64,000 nucleotides of DNA from Chloroflexota bacterium. Its GTDB lineage: Bacteria; Chloroflexota; Anaerolineae; Anaerolineales; Villigracilaceae. The notes under the pieces are model-generated. The model saw only the letters and a list, made by a program, of their open reading frames with translations, was not told the DNA's origin and did no database searches. Position 1 is the stretch's first letter; each line of letters opens with the position of its first letter. The translations under genes and the position numbers were made by a program. The stretch spans positions 124,001 through 188,000 of the forward strand of contig JACAEM010000023.1 of NCBI GenBank assembly GCA_013388855.1, written 5' to 3'. Below are positions 17,319-25,464 of this stretch, in pieces.

Positions 17319-18329
17319 ATGAGTAAGAACTCTGTCAAAACCATTGCCGACATCGCCCGGCTGGCTGGGGTCTCCAAGTCCACAGTCTCCAGAGCATTGA
17401 ACGATAGTCCGCTCATTGGTGAAGAGACCAAGGCGCGGATCCGTTCCATTGCCAAACAGCATAATTTCCAAATCAATATCCCCGCCCGGCAGTTGAGCAT
17501 GAAGCAAAGCCGCACCATTGCCTTTGTAACTCATGCGTATCACAAGGATTTCTCGGTCGCAGATTTGTTCGGGTTGGAAATCATGGGTGGTATTTCCAAT
17601 GGGCTCGCCACCCAGGGATACGACATGTTGGTCATCCATGTGGATCCGCACGATACCAAGTGGGCACATCAATACTTCGATACCGGTCGCGTGGATGGTT
17701 TCATTCTGATGACATCCTCCCGCAAGCAGTCGCACGTTAAGGCCTTATTAGAACTCGGCGCTCCGTTCATCACCTGGGGAGTCCCCCAACCCAACCAGAA
17801 GTATTGTTCGGTCACGGGCGACAACTTTAACGGCGGAAAATTGGCGGCGGGACACCTCATCAGCCTCGGCAGGCGAAAGATCGGCTTTATCGGTGGCCCG
17901 GAGTATGAACTGGAAGTCCAACAGCGCCTGGATGGATACAAATCCGCTTTTCAGGAGGCGGGCAGAGTCATCGACCCGGCACTGATCGAGTACGGAGATT
18001 TCTCCAACACATCCGGCGCAGAAGCAATGAAGCGTCTGCTCCAGAAATCGACTGAGATCGATGCAGTCTTTGTCAACAGTGACCTGATGGCAATTGCTGC
18101 AATGGATATGATTCGTGAGCATGGTAAGCGCGTGCCCGAAGATATCGCCGTGGTTGGCTACGATGATCTTTCGATAGCGGAACACAGCAACCCGCCGTTG
18201 ACGACAATCCGGCAGAATGTTCCACTCGCAGGAAAATTGCTGGCGCAGAATCTCATCCAATATCTGCAAACCGGCATGGCAACCAATGTGACTATTCCGG
18301 TCGAGTTGATTGTTCGGAAATCGGCATGA
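17319..18329 (+). CDS. LacI/GalR family transcriptional regulator
   Basis: A 336-residue repressor. The N-terminal helix-turn-helix TIADIARLAGVSKSTVSRALN (about 8-28) and hinge are classical, followed by a periplasmic-binding-protein-like effector domain with the typical VDGFILMTS and DAVFVNSDLMA segments. The ATG at 17319 follows AAGGA. Its own promoter carries a perfect TGCAACCGGTTGCA operator, and the only other copy seen lies before the ParB-like gene downstream, so autoregulation plus control of that gene is likely. The effector is probably a sugar or nucleoside; no sugar genes are adjacent. Confidence 0.95.
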   Translation: MSKNSVKTIADIARLAGVSKSTVSRALNDSPLIGEETKARIRSIAKQHNFQINIPARQLSMKQSRTIAFVTHAYHKDFSVADLFGLEIMGGISNGLATQGYDMLVIHVDPHDTKWAHQYFDTGRVDGFILMTSSRKQSHVKALLELGAPFITWGVPQPNQKYCSVTGDNFNGGKLAAGHLISLGRRKIGFIGGPEYELEVQQRLDGYKSAFQEAGRVIDPALIEYGDFSNTSGAEAMKRLLQKSTEIDAVFVNSDLMAIAAMDMIREHGKRVPEDIAVVGYDDLSIAEHSNPPLTTIRQNVPLAGKLLAQNLIQYLQTGMATNVTIPVELIVRKSA

Positions 18330-18333
18330 TGAA

Positions 18334-18374
18334 TTGAGCGTCTCTTTTTTTAGGCAATAATGCAACCGATTGCA
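18334..18374 (+). promoter_or_regulatory. Promoter and second operator before the ParB-like gene
   Basis: TTGAGC (18334-18339) and AATAAT (18356-18361) are spaced 16 bases and form a plausible promoter. TGCAACCGATTGCA at 18361-18374 differs from the perfect upstream operator by one base and sits at the same place relative to the -10 box. Confidence 0.72.
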
Positions 18375-18417
18375 AGACCCTGACAGCCTGAACTACTACC
18401 AAAGAAAGGAACAAAAA

Positions 18418-18927
18418 ATGAACACGCACTTTCCCCTCTCCATCCGCCGCAACCTTCTCGCTTACAAGTTTTTCCGATTACGGACGCGTGCGCTGAACGA
18501 TGCCTTCCGGGCAATGCAGACCAGTTCAAAAATAACGTTGGAGGTTTTTCCCGGGATCGGGCAACGCATCACTCCCAGCCTGAAGTTGATCGGCATCCAG
18601 AGCATTCGCGTGGCTGAGGTCGTTGGCACATTCAAATGGGAGACTGATTTCGATCATCAATTCCGCCCGCTCCAGAAACGTGCGCTCAACCGTTGGGTGA
18701 ACGCCTACCTCAGGCACGAACAAAACGGCTGGGACCCCATCCTCGCGCACAAAATCGATGGGAAGTACTTCATCGAAGATGGGCATCATCGCGTTTCGGT
18801 GGCGCGCTTCCTGGGCATGGAATTCATTGAAGCCACGGTTTGGGAATATTCCTCGGAGGGCGCAGAAGTCTGCCAAGATTGGCCATGCTGTGAGCGAAGC
18901 TCATCAAAGGCATACGCAGTAGGATGA
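18418..18927 (+). CDS. ParB/sulfiredoxin-fold nuclease-like protein
   Basis: A 169-residue protein starting at ATG 18418 (AAAGGA upstream). The segment GKYFIEDGHHRVSVARFLG near residues 110-130 is the ParB N-terminal-domain signature (DGHHR motif), followed by EATVWEY. No helix-turn-helix or CTP-dependent partition domain follows, so it is not a chromosome-partition ParB; standalone domains of this fold include nucleases and small kinases. It is likely co-regulated with the LacI-type gene through a shared operator. The C-terminal tail is Cys- and Ser-rich without recognisable motif. Confidence 0.72.
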   Translation: MNTHFPLSIRRNLLAYKFFRLRTRALNDAFRAMQTSSKITLEVFPGIGQRITPSLKLIGIQSIRVAEVVGTFKWETDFDHQFRPLQKRALNRWVNAYLRHEQNGWDPILAHKIDGKYFIEDGHHRVSVARFLGMEFIEATVWEYSSEGAEVCQDWPCCERSSSKAYAVG

Positions 18928-18950
18928 AAAGTGAGTTTTCCCTCTTCACA

Positions 18951-18990
18951 GCCGTCCCGAATCCGGTGAATTCGGGGCGGCACATTTAAC
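18951..18990 (+). terminator. Hairpin terminator after the ParB-like gene
   Basis: GCCGTCCCGAAT (18951-18962) pairs with ATTCGGGGCGGC (18970-18981) with one T-G pair and a 7-base loop, followed by ACATTTAA. The stem is strong but the U-tract is weak. Confidence 0.6.
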
Positions 18991-19001
18991 GCAGCAACAA
19001 G

Positions 19002-19262
19002 TCAATACAAGATCTCACGTTTCGCCTGCTCGATCTCTTCGTAAATCCTTTTTACTTCTTCCTTCATTTCAACAGAGACTCCCGCCGTCTGCGGAATGAA
19101 CTTGACCATGTCCTTTGCCTGCCGCAAAAGATCCTTCACATTGGCAATGTAGGAAAAATCGCTCTTGCCGAGTCCCGTCGCGGGAACAGGTAGGTCGCGG
19201 GCTTGCTGGATCAACCTCCGGGCGCGGAGGATACGCTCTGCGGCGAGGATGAGTTTTGCCAT
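19002..19262 (-). CDS. Small helical hypothetical protein
   Basis: An 86-residue, basic-to-mixed charged protein with a helix at about 1-23 (MAKLILAAERILRARRLIQQARDL), a linker, and two more helices ending EIEQAKREILY, which could form a coiled coil. No family was recognised. It starts 12 bases downstream of the C39-like peptidase gene on the same strand and is probably co-transcribed with it. Confidence 0.6.
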   Translation of the reverse strand: MAKLILAAERILRARRLIQQARDLPVPATGLGKSDFSYIANVKDLLRQAKDMVKFIPQTAGVSVEMKEEVKRIYEEIEQAKREILY

Positions 19263-19274
19263 GAATGAATCCTT

Positions 19275-19925
19275 TCACTGCGGCGATGAAATGGTCATCC
19301 ACCAGCCGGAGCCGCCGAGGTCGCCATTGTCCCGCCAGGCTTCCCAGATGCCGCCTTTACCATCCCAGCGGGCAGTTTCACTGCGGGCGGTAAGTGGGTC
19401 ATTGTAATGGATGATATATATGCCTTCTTTTTGGGGATGTTTGGAGATACCGGTCACTACGACGAAGTGCGCATCGGAATAGGGGATGTCGAGGTAAGTC
19501 CAGATGTCGATAATGACCGGTTCGTCGTTTCGCAATTTTTCGAACAACAGGGCCAATCCCTCCTCCGGTAAGACGACCCTGCCTGCGTGGACGTTCTTCG
19601 TATACTTTTCTGCCATCAACACCATGTTCGCGGGGCTGGTGTAGGGACGGCGATCATCCACGTAATAACCCATTTGCATGGCAAAGGCAATGACATCCAG
19701 TTCCATGAGCGGCGTGTCGGGATGGGCATAGTTGTATGCCATGACAAAGGAAGCCTGTCCGCAGGAGGTAATCTTCTTCTGCTGGAGCGGCTCGACCGGT
19801 AATAGGATCGGTCCCGGCGGCTTGCGGGCCGGAATTTCGTCATCGGGAAACGGGACCAAGCCAAGATTCAGGAAGGAACCGAGGCAAAGCAGAATGAGAA
19901 CCGTCAGCCGCCGAAAGTGTCTCAT
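19275..19925 (-). CDS. Secreted C39-like papain-fold cysteine peptidase
   Basis: A 216-residue protein with an N-terminal signal (about 1-22). Residues KITSCGQAS place the catalytic cysteine at C55; DAHFVVVTG gives H153; HYNDP gives N175/D176. This triad and spacing match the C39-like peptidase family (bacteriocin-processing fold, here without the ABC transporter). The protein is probably extracytoplasmic; its substrate is unknown. It lies 6 bases downstream of the PPK2 gene and 12 bases before a small helical protein gene, suggesting a three-gene operon. Confidence 0.8.
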   Translation of the reverse strand: MRHFRRLTVLILLCLGSFLNLGLVPFPDDEIPARKPPGPILLPVEPLQQKKITSCGQASFVMAYNYAHPDTPLMELDVIAFAMQMGYYVDDRRPYTSPANMVLMAEKYTKNVHAGRVVLPEEGLALLFEKLRNDEPVIIDIWTYLDIPYSDAHFVVVTGISKHPQKEGIYIIHYNDPLTARSETARWDGKGGIWEAWRDNGDLGGSGWWMTISSPQ

Positions 19926-19931
19926 CGATTA

Positions 19932-20735
19932 TTACTCGATCACCACCCTATCCAGATTTTCCTCCGGTTCGGGGTATTTCATTTCCAAACCCTCGAGCGT
20001 ATCCACCAGCACAGATGAGATGACCAGGTCGCGGAACCACTTGCGACTGGCAGGGACGATGTACCAGGGGGCGTATTCCGTGCTGGTTTTGTTCAACATA
20101 TCCTCGTAGGCTTGCATATACTCGGACCAGCGTTGGCGCTCAGACAGGTCCCCGAGGCGGAACTTCCAGCGTTTGGTGGGATCATCGAGACGGGCTTGTA
20201 ATCGTTCCTTTTGCTCATCCAAGTCAATGTGCAGGAAGAATTTCAGGATGGTCGTGCCATTCTCCGCCAGCATACGCTCGAACTCGTTGATCTGGTCATA
20301 TCGTTTGCTCCACACCTCCGGCGGAACCAGGTTATGCACCCGCACCACCAGCACATCCTCGTAGTGACTACGGTTGAAGATGACCATTTCGCCTCTGCCC
20401 GGTACGCCCTTATGGACGCGCCACAGGAAGTCATGATCGAGTTCCTCTGCTGTGGGAGCCTTGAAGCTGACAACTCGCACCCCCGCTGGGTTGACCCCAT
20501 CAAACACGCGGCGGATCGTTCCATCCTTTCCTCCGGTATCCATAGCCTGGAGGACAATCAGCACTTTATGCCTGTGCTCGGCAAACAATAATTCCTGCAG
20601 GGTTTCCAGTCTGCCATTCAATTTTTCTACTTGCGCCAGCCCCTCCTTCTTCCCGCCTTTGAAATCGCCCGTATCGTTCGGGTCCCACTCTGAGAGTTTT
20701 ACCTTCGTTTTGGGCTTGACGATAAATTGCTTCAT
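19932..20735 (-). CDS. Polyphosphate kinase 2 (PPK2) family protein
   Basis: A 267-residue enzyme with start at 20735, preceded by AAAAGGAGC. The Walker A region is AMDTGGKDG (about 66-74), followed by FDGVNPAGVRVVSFKAP and the Walker B/lid segment NRSHYEDVLVVRVH. PPK2 enzymes phosphorylate nucleoside mono- or diphosphates from polyphosphate (single-domain class I or III). Substrate class cannot be fixed by eye. The first gene of a minus-strand unit with the C39-like peptidase. Confidence 0.92.
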   Translation of the reverse strand: MKQFIVKPKTKVKLSEWDPNDTGDFKGGKKEGLAQVEKLNGRLETLQELLFAEHRHKVLIVLQAMDTGGKDGTIRRVFDGVNPAGVRVVSFKAPTAEELDHDFLWRVHKGVPGRGEMVIFNRSHYEDVLVVRVHNLVPPEVWSKRYDQINEFERMLAENGTTILKFFLHIDLDEQKERLQARLDDPTKRWKFRLGDLSERQRWSEYMQAYEDMLNKTSTEYAPWYIVPASRKWFRDLVISSVLVDTLEGLEMKYPEPEENLDRVVIE

Positions 20736-21110
20736 GAGCGCTCCTTTTGGTCTGGAATGAAATTTACCACATTTATTTCGAAGTTGTTCGGGAAAAAGCA
20801 TCACACAAGACATAATTCAATAAAAATGGCGCATCGACAATGGACACCCATATTGTCTGCTTATATGGGAAAGCCAAAGTTGTGCAACAGCCCGGAATCA
20901 CCAGTTGTATTTTGCCCCGGTTTTTTGTATACTGACTGTAGGTGTTTCATGAGGGCAGGAACATGATGCCATGTAAAAGATGAATGAGGAGGTGTCAATA
21001 CGAAAACCAGATAAAACCATCCATCATCCAGAGTCGATGAGCAGGTAAAACCATACCCTTTTCAGGGTCTGGCCGTCTAACAATACAAACCCTTATGCCA
21101 GGAGATACTT
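20736..21110. other. Intergenic control region between PPK2 and metzincin genes
   Basis: A 375-base stretch between divergent genes. It holds a promoter (TTGTAT 20905-20910, TATACT 20928-20933, 17-base spacer) for the secreted protease and a leader of about 170 bases. The leader has two very short in-frame starts (20963-20983, 6 codons; 20984-21040, 18 codons) abutting each other and a repeated TAAAACCAT. No known riboswitch was recognised. The rest, 20736-20900, shows nothing beyond the PPK2 ribosome-binding site. Confidence 0.5.
20905..20933 (+). promoter_or_regulatory. Promoter for the secreted metzincin-like protease
   Basis: TTGTAT (20905-20910) and TATACT (20928-20933) are separated by 17 bases. 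The predicted start near 20940 leaves a leader of about 170 bases before ATG 21111. Confidence 0.6.
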
Positions 21111-22985
21111 ATGAAAAGGAAATTCTTTCTTCTAACAAGCGTCATAGTCATGCTCTCCCTGCTCCTGACAGCCCCTGTGGCGGCAAAAGGCATCCATGGC
21201 GGAGGCAATGACATCCAACCGGGTGAGCCGATCACACTTGAACAGAATATCCCGGTCAATATTGTCTTTATTGGTTATGAAAAAGAGCAGATCGACAAAC
21301 AGGCATTGCTTGACCAACTGCCGGCTTCATACAGCCCGGTCGTCCGATATCCCCAATTCTACGGTTTGCCGGGCAGGGATATGGGATTGCAATACAATTT
21401 TGAGTACCGCGTCAGTTTTGCGGGCACGGGGACTACGAACAAGTTTTTCAACTACTTGAAGCAGATCGGCACTCCCAATGCACCAACAGTATTCCAACTC
21501 GCATACAATGACCAGGTGAACAATGTCCTCGATGTGGCGGATTCGGTGCTGTACATCGACGCTCCCTCGGTGGAAAAGTGGCTCGCCAAAAATCTGAACG
21601 TAAATAAGAACAAAGGATACACGGTCGTTTTCATCAACTGGTTCAACCGCCCCGACTTCGAGTTCCATGTGTATACCAAGACCGATGTCGTTGATCCGGA
21701 CACCGGTTACAACTTCGGAGAGGTCCGCGGTTCCCGCAAGGTTATCGCCTGGGGTGGGACAACCAGCCGCCTGTGGTTCTACGACCTTTCAGCGGGACCC
21801 GAGGCATGGACAGCAAACTATGACGTAGATAATCCCGATCTTGACGGGAATGGCTACGAAGACTACCGCATGCCGCCCATCTGGGAATACACAACCGGTG
21901 GATACCGTGACCCGGCGGCTCTCAGTTCGGATTTGGGTTTAGTGACCCGCTTTGTCGCCATCGACCTACTGTTTACCACCTCTCCGCTTTACGACCCCAT
22001 GGTGACCGCTCCCGATCTGCACGGCGACAAGATCGTCCACATCAACATGATGGAGGATGATCCAGCCAGCCTCGGCACCGATTGGATCAGCACATCCTTC
22101 GTCTACAACCAACTGCGCGAATTTGAGCCGTACCACGATTGGCAGACTAATCTCGTAGATGCCAATCCAATCGATGCAGGCGCCCAACGCTCCTTCCGCA
22201 TCTTTGCCGGGGTGCTGGCAGAGGACGATTGTTGGAATGCCTTTGGCACGCCGTTCGCCCAGTTATTCTGCTACTTCGACATCAACCGGGACACCTACAT
22301 TCCGCCCTACGAAGAGAATGATTACGTGGTGGGGGTCCACGCCTTCAACACCACCGCCGATAATCTCGGTTCTCAATTTGGTTTGCTTGGCTTCGCCGAT
22401 GACAATTGGATCGACGGCACACAATCCTATGTATTCGCCTTCGACTCCGAGGACTATCGCTCGCTCGGCTATGGCTTCAGCACCACCACCCTTCACGAGA
22501 CCGGGCACCACATTGGGATGTCGCATCCGCACGATGGCTATGACTCGGAATATGGGCTCGATTTCGGTCCCGCAGACGATTTTTACTTCGTTTGGTCCGG
22601 CGACGAGAGCAACACCATCATGCACTACATGGATCTGAGCGACGAGTTTGGACAGTTTGACCGCGATAATATGTACCGCTGGGCAACCGCAGGATACCTG
22701 AACTGGGCGAACAGTCTGCTCGGAGAGATCGCCGCCCACCCGCAGGCGTACAAAGTGCTGCGGTACGTAACCAGGGCGAACTCGTACGGGCTGCAAGCCA
22801 TCCAAAGCTTCAACAACTGGAGTTACCTCACCGCTACCTTCAAGGCGAGGCAGGCGTACGAACAGGTCGTCATTGCGGCGAACATTCTTGGCATCGAGCC
22901 TGCTCCTGCGATGCAGATGCTCCGCATCGCCCCGAGTCTGACTGTGCCACATGAAGGCGACCCGATCCGTTTCCCTGACAATTAA
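21111..22985 (+). CDS. Secreted metzincin-like zinc metalloprotease
   Basis: A 624-residue protein with a clean signal peptide (about 1-25, ending APVAAKG). HETGHHIGMSH at 462-472 fits the elongated metzincin zinc motif HExxHxxGxxH exactly, and NTIMHYMD with M504 fits the Met-turn. The N-terminal 450 residues are unusually long for a propeptide and resemble no family known to me. AGGAG precedes the ATG. It is its own transcription unit with promoter, long leader and a structured terminator. An extracellular protease role is well supported; the substrate is not. Confidence 0.85.
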   Translation: MKRKFFLLTSVIVMLSLLLTAPVAAKGIHGGGNDIQPGEPITLEQNIPVNIVFIGYEKEQIDKQALLDQLPASYSPVVRYPQFYGLPGRDMGLQYNFEYRVSFAGTGTTNKFFNYLKQIGTPNAPTVFQLAYNDQVNNVLDVADSVLYIDAPSVEKWLAKNLNVNKNKGYTVVFINWFNRPDFEFHVYTKTDVVDPDTGYNFGEVRGSRKVIAWGGTTSRLWFYDLSAGPEAWTANYDVDNPDLDGNGYEDYRMPPIWEYTTGGYRDPAALSSDLGLVTRFVAIDLLFTTSPLYDPMVTAPDLHGDKIVHINMMEDDPASLGTDWISTSFVYNQLREFEPYHDWQTNLVDANPIDAGAQRSFRIFAGVLAEDDCWNAFGTPFAQLFCYFDINRDTYIPPYEENDYVVGVHAFNTTADNLGSQFGLLGFADDNWIDGTQSYVFAFDSEDYRSLGYGFSTTTLHETGHHIGMSHPHDGYDSEYGLDFGPADDFYFVWSGDESNTIMHYMDLSDEFGQFDRDNMYRWATAGYLNWANSLLGEIAAHPQAYKVLRYVTRANSYGLQAIQSFNNWSYLTATFKARQAYEQVVIAANILGIEPAPAMQMLRIAPSLTVPHEGDPIRFPDN

Positions 22986-23018
22986 TCATTGCAAACTGAC
23001 AACGCAACAGTAAACACC

Positions 23019-23072
23019 GCCCCGCAGGGTTGTCCTGAGCGCAGGAGTAACCCTACGGGGCAAATTTTATCT
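23019..23072 (+). terminator. Composite terminator after the metzincin gene
   Basis: GCCCCGCAGGGTT (23019-23031) pairs with AACCCTACGGGGC (23049-23061) with one mismatch; an inner stem TCCTG/CAGGA caps it. CAAATTTTATCTTT follows. Confidence 0.8.
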
Positions 23073-23127
23073 TTAACCAAGAAACGGACGGAGAACAGTC
23101 GTTACCATCGCCAAATGAAAATTGTGT

Positions 23128-24702
23128 TTATTGCACCGTAAACGGAAACGCCACGACCTCGGTTTTCCTACCGTCGGCACCGGTCGCTTGGATATAGAGG
23201 GTGTGCTCACCGGGCGTCAGACCGGTCACCTGAATCGTTCCCATGGCAAAGCCTTCCAGGGTTTCGCTCAGCGAGTCGTTATCCAAACTGTAGTTGTAGG
23301 TGTAGGCTTTTGCATCTTCAATCTTGTCACCCAAAATGCCGACGGTGAAGGTGCCAGGGATGGTGTTCGTGGAAAAATCCGGCGGGAGCTGCTGGAAAAT
23401 GACCGTGACCGGGTCAACTCGGAATGCCCGGCTGTAGACCTCACTGGCACTGCCGTTGGCATCAAGGTATTGAAAATAAACGGTATGTTCGCCAACCGGC
23501 AATAGAATAGGTGGAATATATATGTTGGCGATTCCGGATGCATTTCGACCCGTGTCCATCTTTGGCTCGGGATCGTCTATGCCAAATAAAATCTTTTGTG
23601 CGCTGCCCGCCTCTGCAAAAGCAAAGACGAACGATGTTCCGTTGTAGTAATGTGTGATGGTGATATCGATCTTGCTGAAGGCGGTTTGAGCGCTGGCAAA
23701 CGCATCCAGCGTCCTACGCGCGCTTTGCAGCCGCTCTTCCGCCTGCAGTTTGTCGATGTAGTAGCGCGTGAAGAGTTGCTGTTCTTCCAACTTGAAGAGC
23801 GTGGTATAGGCATCCGCTTGTTTTTGGATCAGGTCTTGGGTGGGAGTGGAGCCGACCGCGCGAGTATATTCATCTCCCAGTTCGGCAAAGACCGGTCCGT
23901 ATTGAGGAGCGCGCATACTTAGCGCGATAAAGCGCTCTAGTCGTTCTTCCGGTGTGTCAAGCAGACGTCCGACCGCCAGATCCAGTGAAAGATTCTCGGG
24001 ATGAGCATTAAGCATCTCAATCATGATCTGACGCGTGCGCGCGATTCCCTCCGACGCTTTGAGCAGGGCGCTGTATTCGATGAGCGGATCTACATACTCC
24101 AGGTTGAACTGGAAGTAGCCCTCATACGCTTTGATGGCGTTCGCCGTATCGCCGCGCAATTGATAAAGCCGGGCATTGCTGTACCATTCCTGCGGAGTGG
24201 CGGGATTTTCCACCAGCGTTCCCTCGCCCATTTGCAACTGGGCAAACGCTTCCTGGATACCTGCGAAACCCTCGGCTTGCGCCGTCGCCATAGCAACGAC
24301 CTGTGTCGCCGTCTCTCCTGTGGTTTCCTTGATTTGGGTGACATCCTCTTGCAGGTCGAACAATTGAGCCTGTACCACTGCTATGGGCTTGATATTCTCA
24401 GCGAGATAGCCTCTCTCCGGCCCGACCGCGAAGAGGATTGACCAGCCACCAAATATGAGCGTGGAAGCGCCCGCAATGAGCAATCCCCCTGCAACCGGGG
24501 AATCCCAGGCAAGATCGCCTTGTTTCCGGCGCAAAGCCAGAAATCCGAACAAACCGATCAATGTAAAAATGAAAGAGACAAGCGCAACCCACGGCGCAAA
24601 ATTTCCCAGCGGCGCAACGATGTCACCGATAAATCCACCAACCGTACCGATAATGCTCACCGGCGCGGCAGCGCGAGTCATGGCTTTGCGAAGGGCTTCC
24701 AT
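23128..24702 (-). CDS. Membrane-anchored TPR protein with C-terminal beta domains
   Basis: A 524-residue protein; start at 24702 chosen for the GGAG seven bases upstream. Two or three hydrophobic helices lie at about 10-85, followed by a coiled-coil-like segment (VQAQLFDLQEDVTQIKETTGE), a TPR-like helical region (about 160-310, with LYQLRGDTANAIKAYEGYFQF), and C-terminal Ig-like beta modules (about 330-524) with the phrases GEHTVYFQYLDANG and PGEHTLYIQATGADG. It probably exposes a scaffold outside the membrane. No enzyme motif is visible. It is a single gene. Confidence 0.7.
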   Translation of the reverse strand: MEALRKAMTRAAAPVSIIGTVGGFIGDIVAPLGNFAPWVALVSFIFTLIGLFGFLALRRKQGDLAWDSPVAGGLLIAGASTLIFGGWSILFAVGPERGYLAENIKPIAVVQAQLFDLQEDVTQIKETTGETATQVVAMATAQAEGFAGIQEAFAQLQMGEGTLVENPATPQEWYSNARLYQLRGDTANAIKAYEGYFQFNLEYVDPLIEYSALLKASEGIARTRQIMIEMLNAHPENLSLDLAVGRLLDTPEERLERFIALSMRAPQYGPVFAELGDEYTRAVGSTPTQDLIQKQADAYTTLFKLEEQQLFTRYYIDKLQAEERLQSARRTLDAFASAQTAFSKIDITITHYYNGTSFVFAFAEAGSAQKILFGIDDPEPKMDTGRNASGIANIYIPPILLPVGEHTVYFQYLDANGSASEVYSRAFRVDPVTVIFQQLPPDFSTNTIPGTFTVGILGDKIEDAKAYTYNYSLDNDSLSETLEGFAMGTIQVTGLTPGEHTLYIQATGADGRKTEVVAFPFTVQ

Positions 24703-24868
24703 AATCAACTCCTTGGCGATTTTGTGTAAATTGCAGGTGATTATAATGGACAAAAATGGATAAAAAATATCTAAATCGTGCCGATATCAGGTCTTCGCAA
24801 AGGCGATTGTCCTTTTACTTGCCCAAGTCACCCGGAAACGGTAGATTTCACATTAGACCTTATCGGTT

Positions 24869-24979
24869 ATAGGCCAAAAACCTATGTTGGACGCTGATAA
24901 ACGCAGATTTTTTTTCTCTTTTTGAATCAGCGTGGGTCAGCGTTCCACCTGCCCTTGCGGGCGGTGCAAGGGTCTGCGT
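24869..24979. repeat. Nested inverted-repeat element, possible REP-like unit
   Basis: Visible pairings: ATAGG (24869-24873) with CCTAT; ACGCTGA (24891-24897) with TCAGCGT at 24927-24933 and again at 24937-24943; ACGCAG (24901-24906) with CTGCGT (24974-24979); CCCTTGC (24952-24958) with GCAAGGG (24966-24972). The layout resembles short dispersed palindromic repeats. Copy number in the genome cannot be judged here. Confidence 0.45.
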
Positions 24980-25011
24980 CCCGAAATTATTTCCGATAGA
25001 GCCTATTTATG

Positions 25012-25049
25012 ATAAACAAAAGCGGACGACGCCAAGCACTCGTCCGCTT
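25012..25049 (-). terminator. Rho-independent terminator of the DUF1801 gene
   Basis: AAGCGGACGA (25020-25029) pairs perfectly with TCGTCCGCTT (25040-25049). Read on the minus strand, the stem is followed by TTGTTTATC. Confidence 0.75.
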
Positions 25050-25075
25050 CGTCTTTCCAACCTTCAAACTTTCTT

Positions 25076-25444
25076 TCAACACACCTCCCCTGTCGACTCC
25101 ACCGTCGCCTTCAACAGACTTTCCACCACCTTGAAATCGATCTTCTCCGACTTCGAATAGCGGATGCACCCCTTGCCCAGCGTCACTCCGGGGAGATTGA
25201 GCAGGTAGCGGTGGGCGTTCATTACATCTGTGCGCAGGATGTACAACCCGATGAAATGCTTCTGACTGGCAAAGCCAATTTCTACAACACCACTGCGCGA
25301 GTAGCAAGGACCACCGTATTGCATCGACTCTTTGAAGCCAACAAGGTACGTGCGACACAGGTCCCGCAGTTGTTTGAGCGCGGCTCTTCGCTCGGCAGGA
25401 ACTTCCTTCAGGTAGGCTGATACAGTTTTGGCAGTGGAGTGCAT
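25076..25444 (-). CDS. DUF1801 domain protein
   Basis: A 122-residue protein with the DUF1801/YdhG-like pattern: an N-terminal helix pair (TVSAYLKEVPAERRAALKQLRDLC), the KESMQYGGPCYSRSG segment, FASQKHFIGLYIL, and a C-terminal GKGCIRYSKSEKID. The family is found widely; the related frataxin-like YdhG fold is suspected of iron binding, but no function is established. It lies 20 bases downstream of nrdJ on the same strand, with a clear terminator afterwards. Confidence 0.82.
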   Translation of the reverse strand: MHSTAKTVSAYLKEVPAERRAALKQLRDLCRTYLVGFKESMQYGGPCYSRSGVVEIGFASQKHFIGLYILRTDVMNAHRYLLNLPGVTLGKGCIRYSKSEKIDFKVVESLLKATVESTGEVC

Positions 25445-25464
25445 TTTTTTATTGTGTCATTGAT

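Larger units (their letters stand above)
24703..25075. other. Intergenic region with inverted-repeat element
   Basis: A 373-base gap. 24703-24840 shows only upstream sequence of the TPR gene. 24869-24979 holds nested inverted repeats (see the repeat entry). 25012-25049 holds a terminator for the DUF1801 gene, and 25051-25080 a second heptamer-like stretch on the minus strand resembling the one inside the penicillin acylase gene. Confidence 0.5.

Noticed and set aside
20940-21110. Cyclic-di-GMP or other known riboswitch in the protease leader
   Set aside because: The conserved core sequences of the GEMM classes and other common riboswitches were not found.
23019-23061. Possible small structured RNA after the metzincin gene
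   Set aside because: The nested stem is followed by a T-rich run directly behind the stop codon, which is explained by a terminator.
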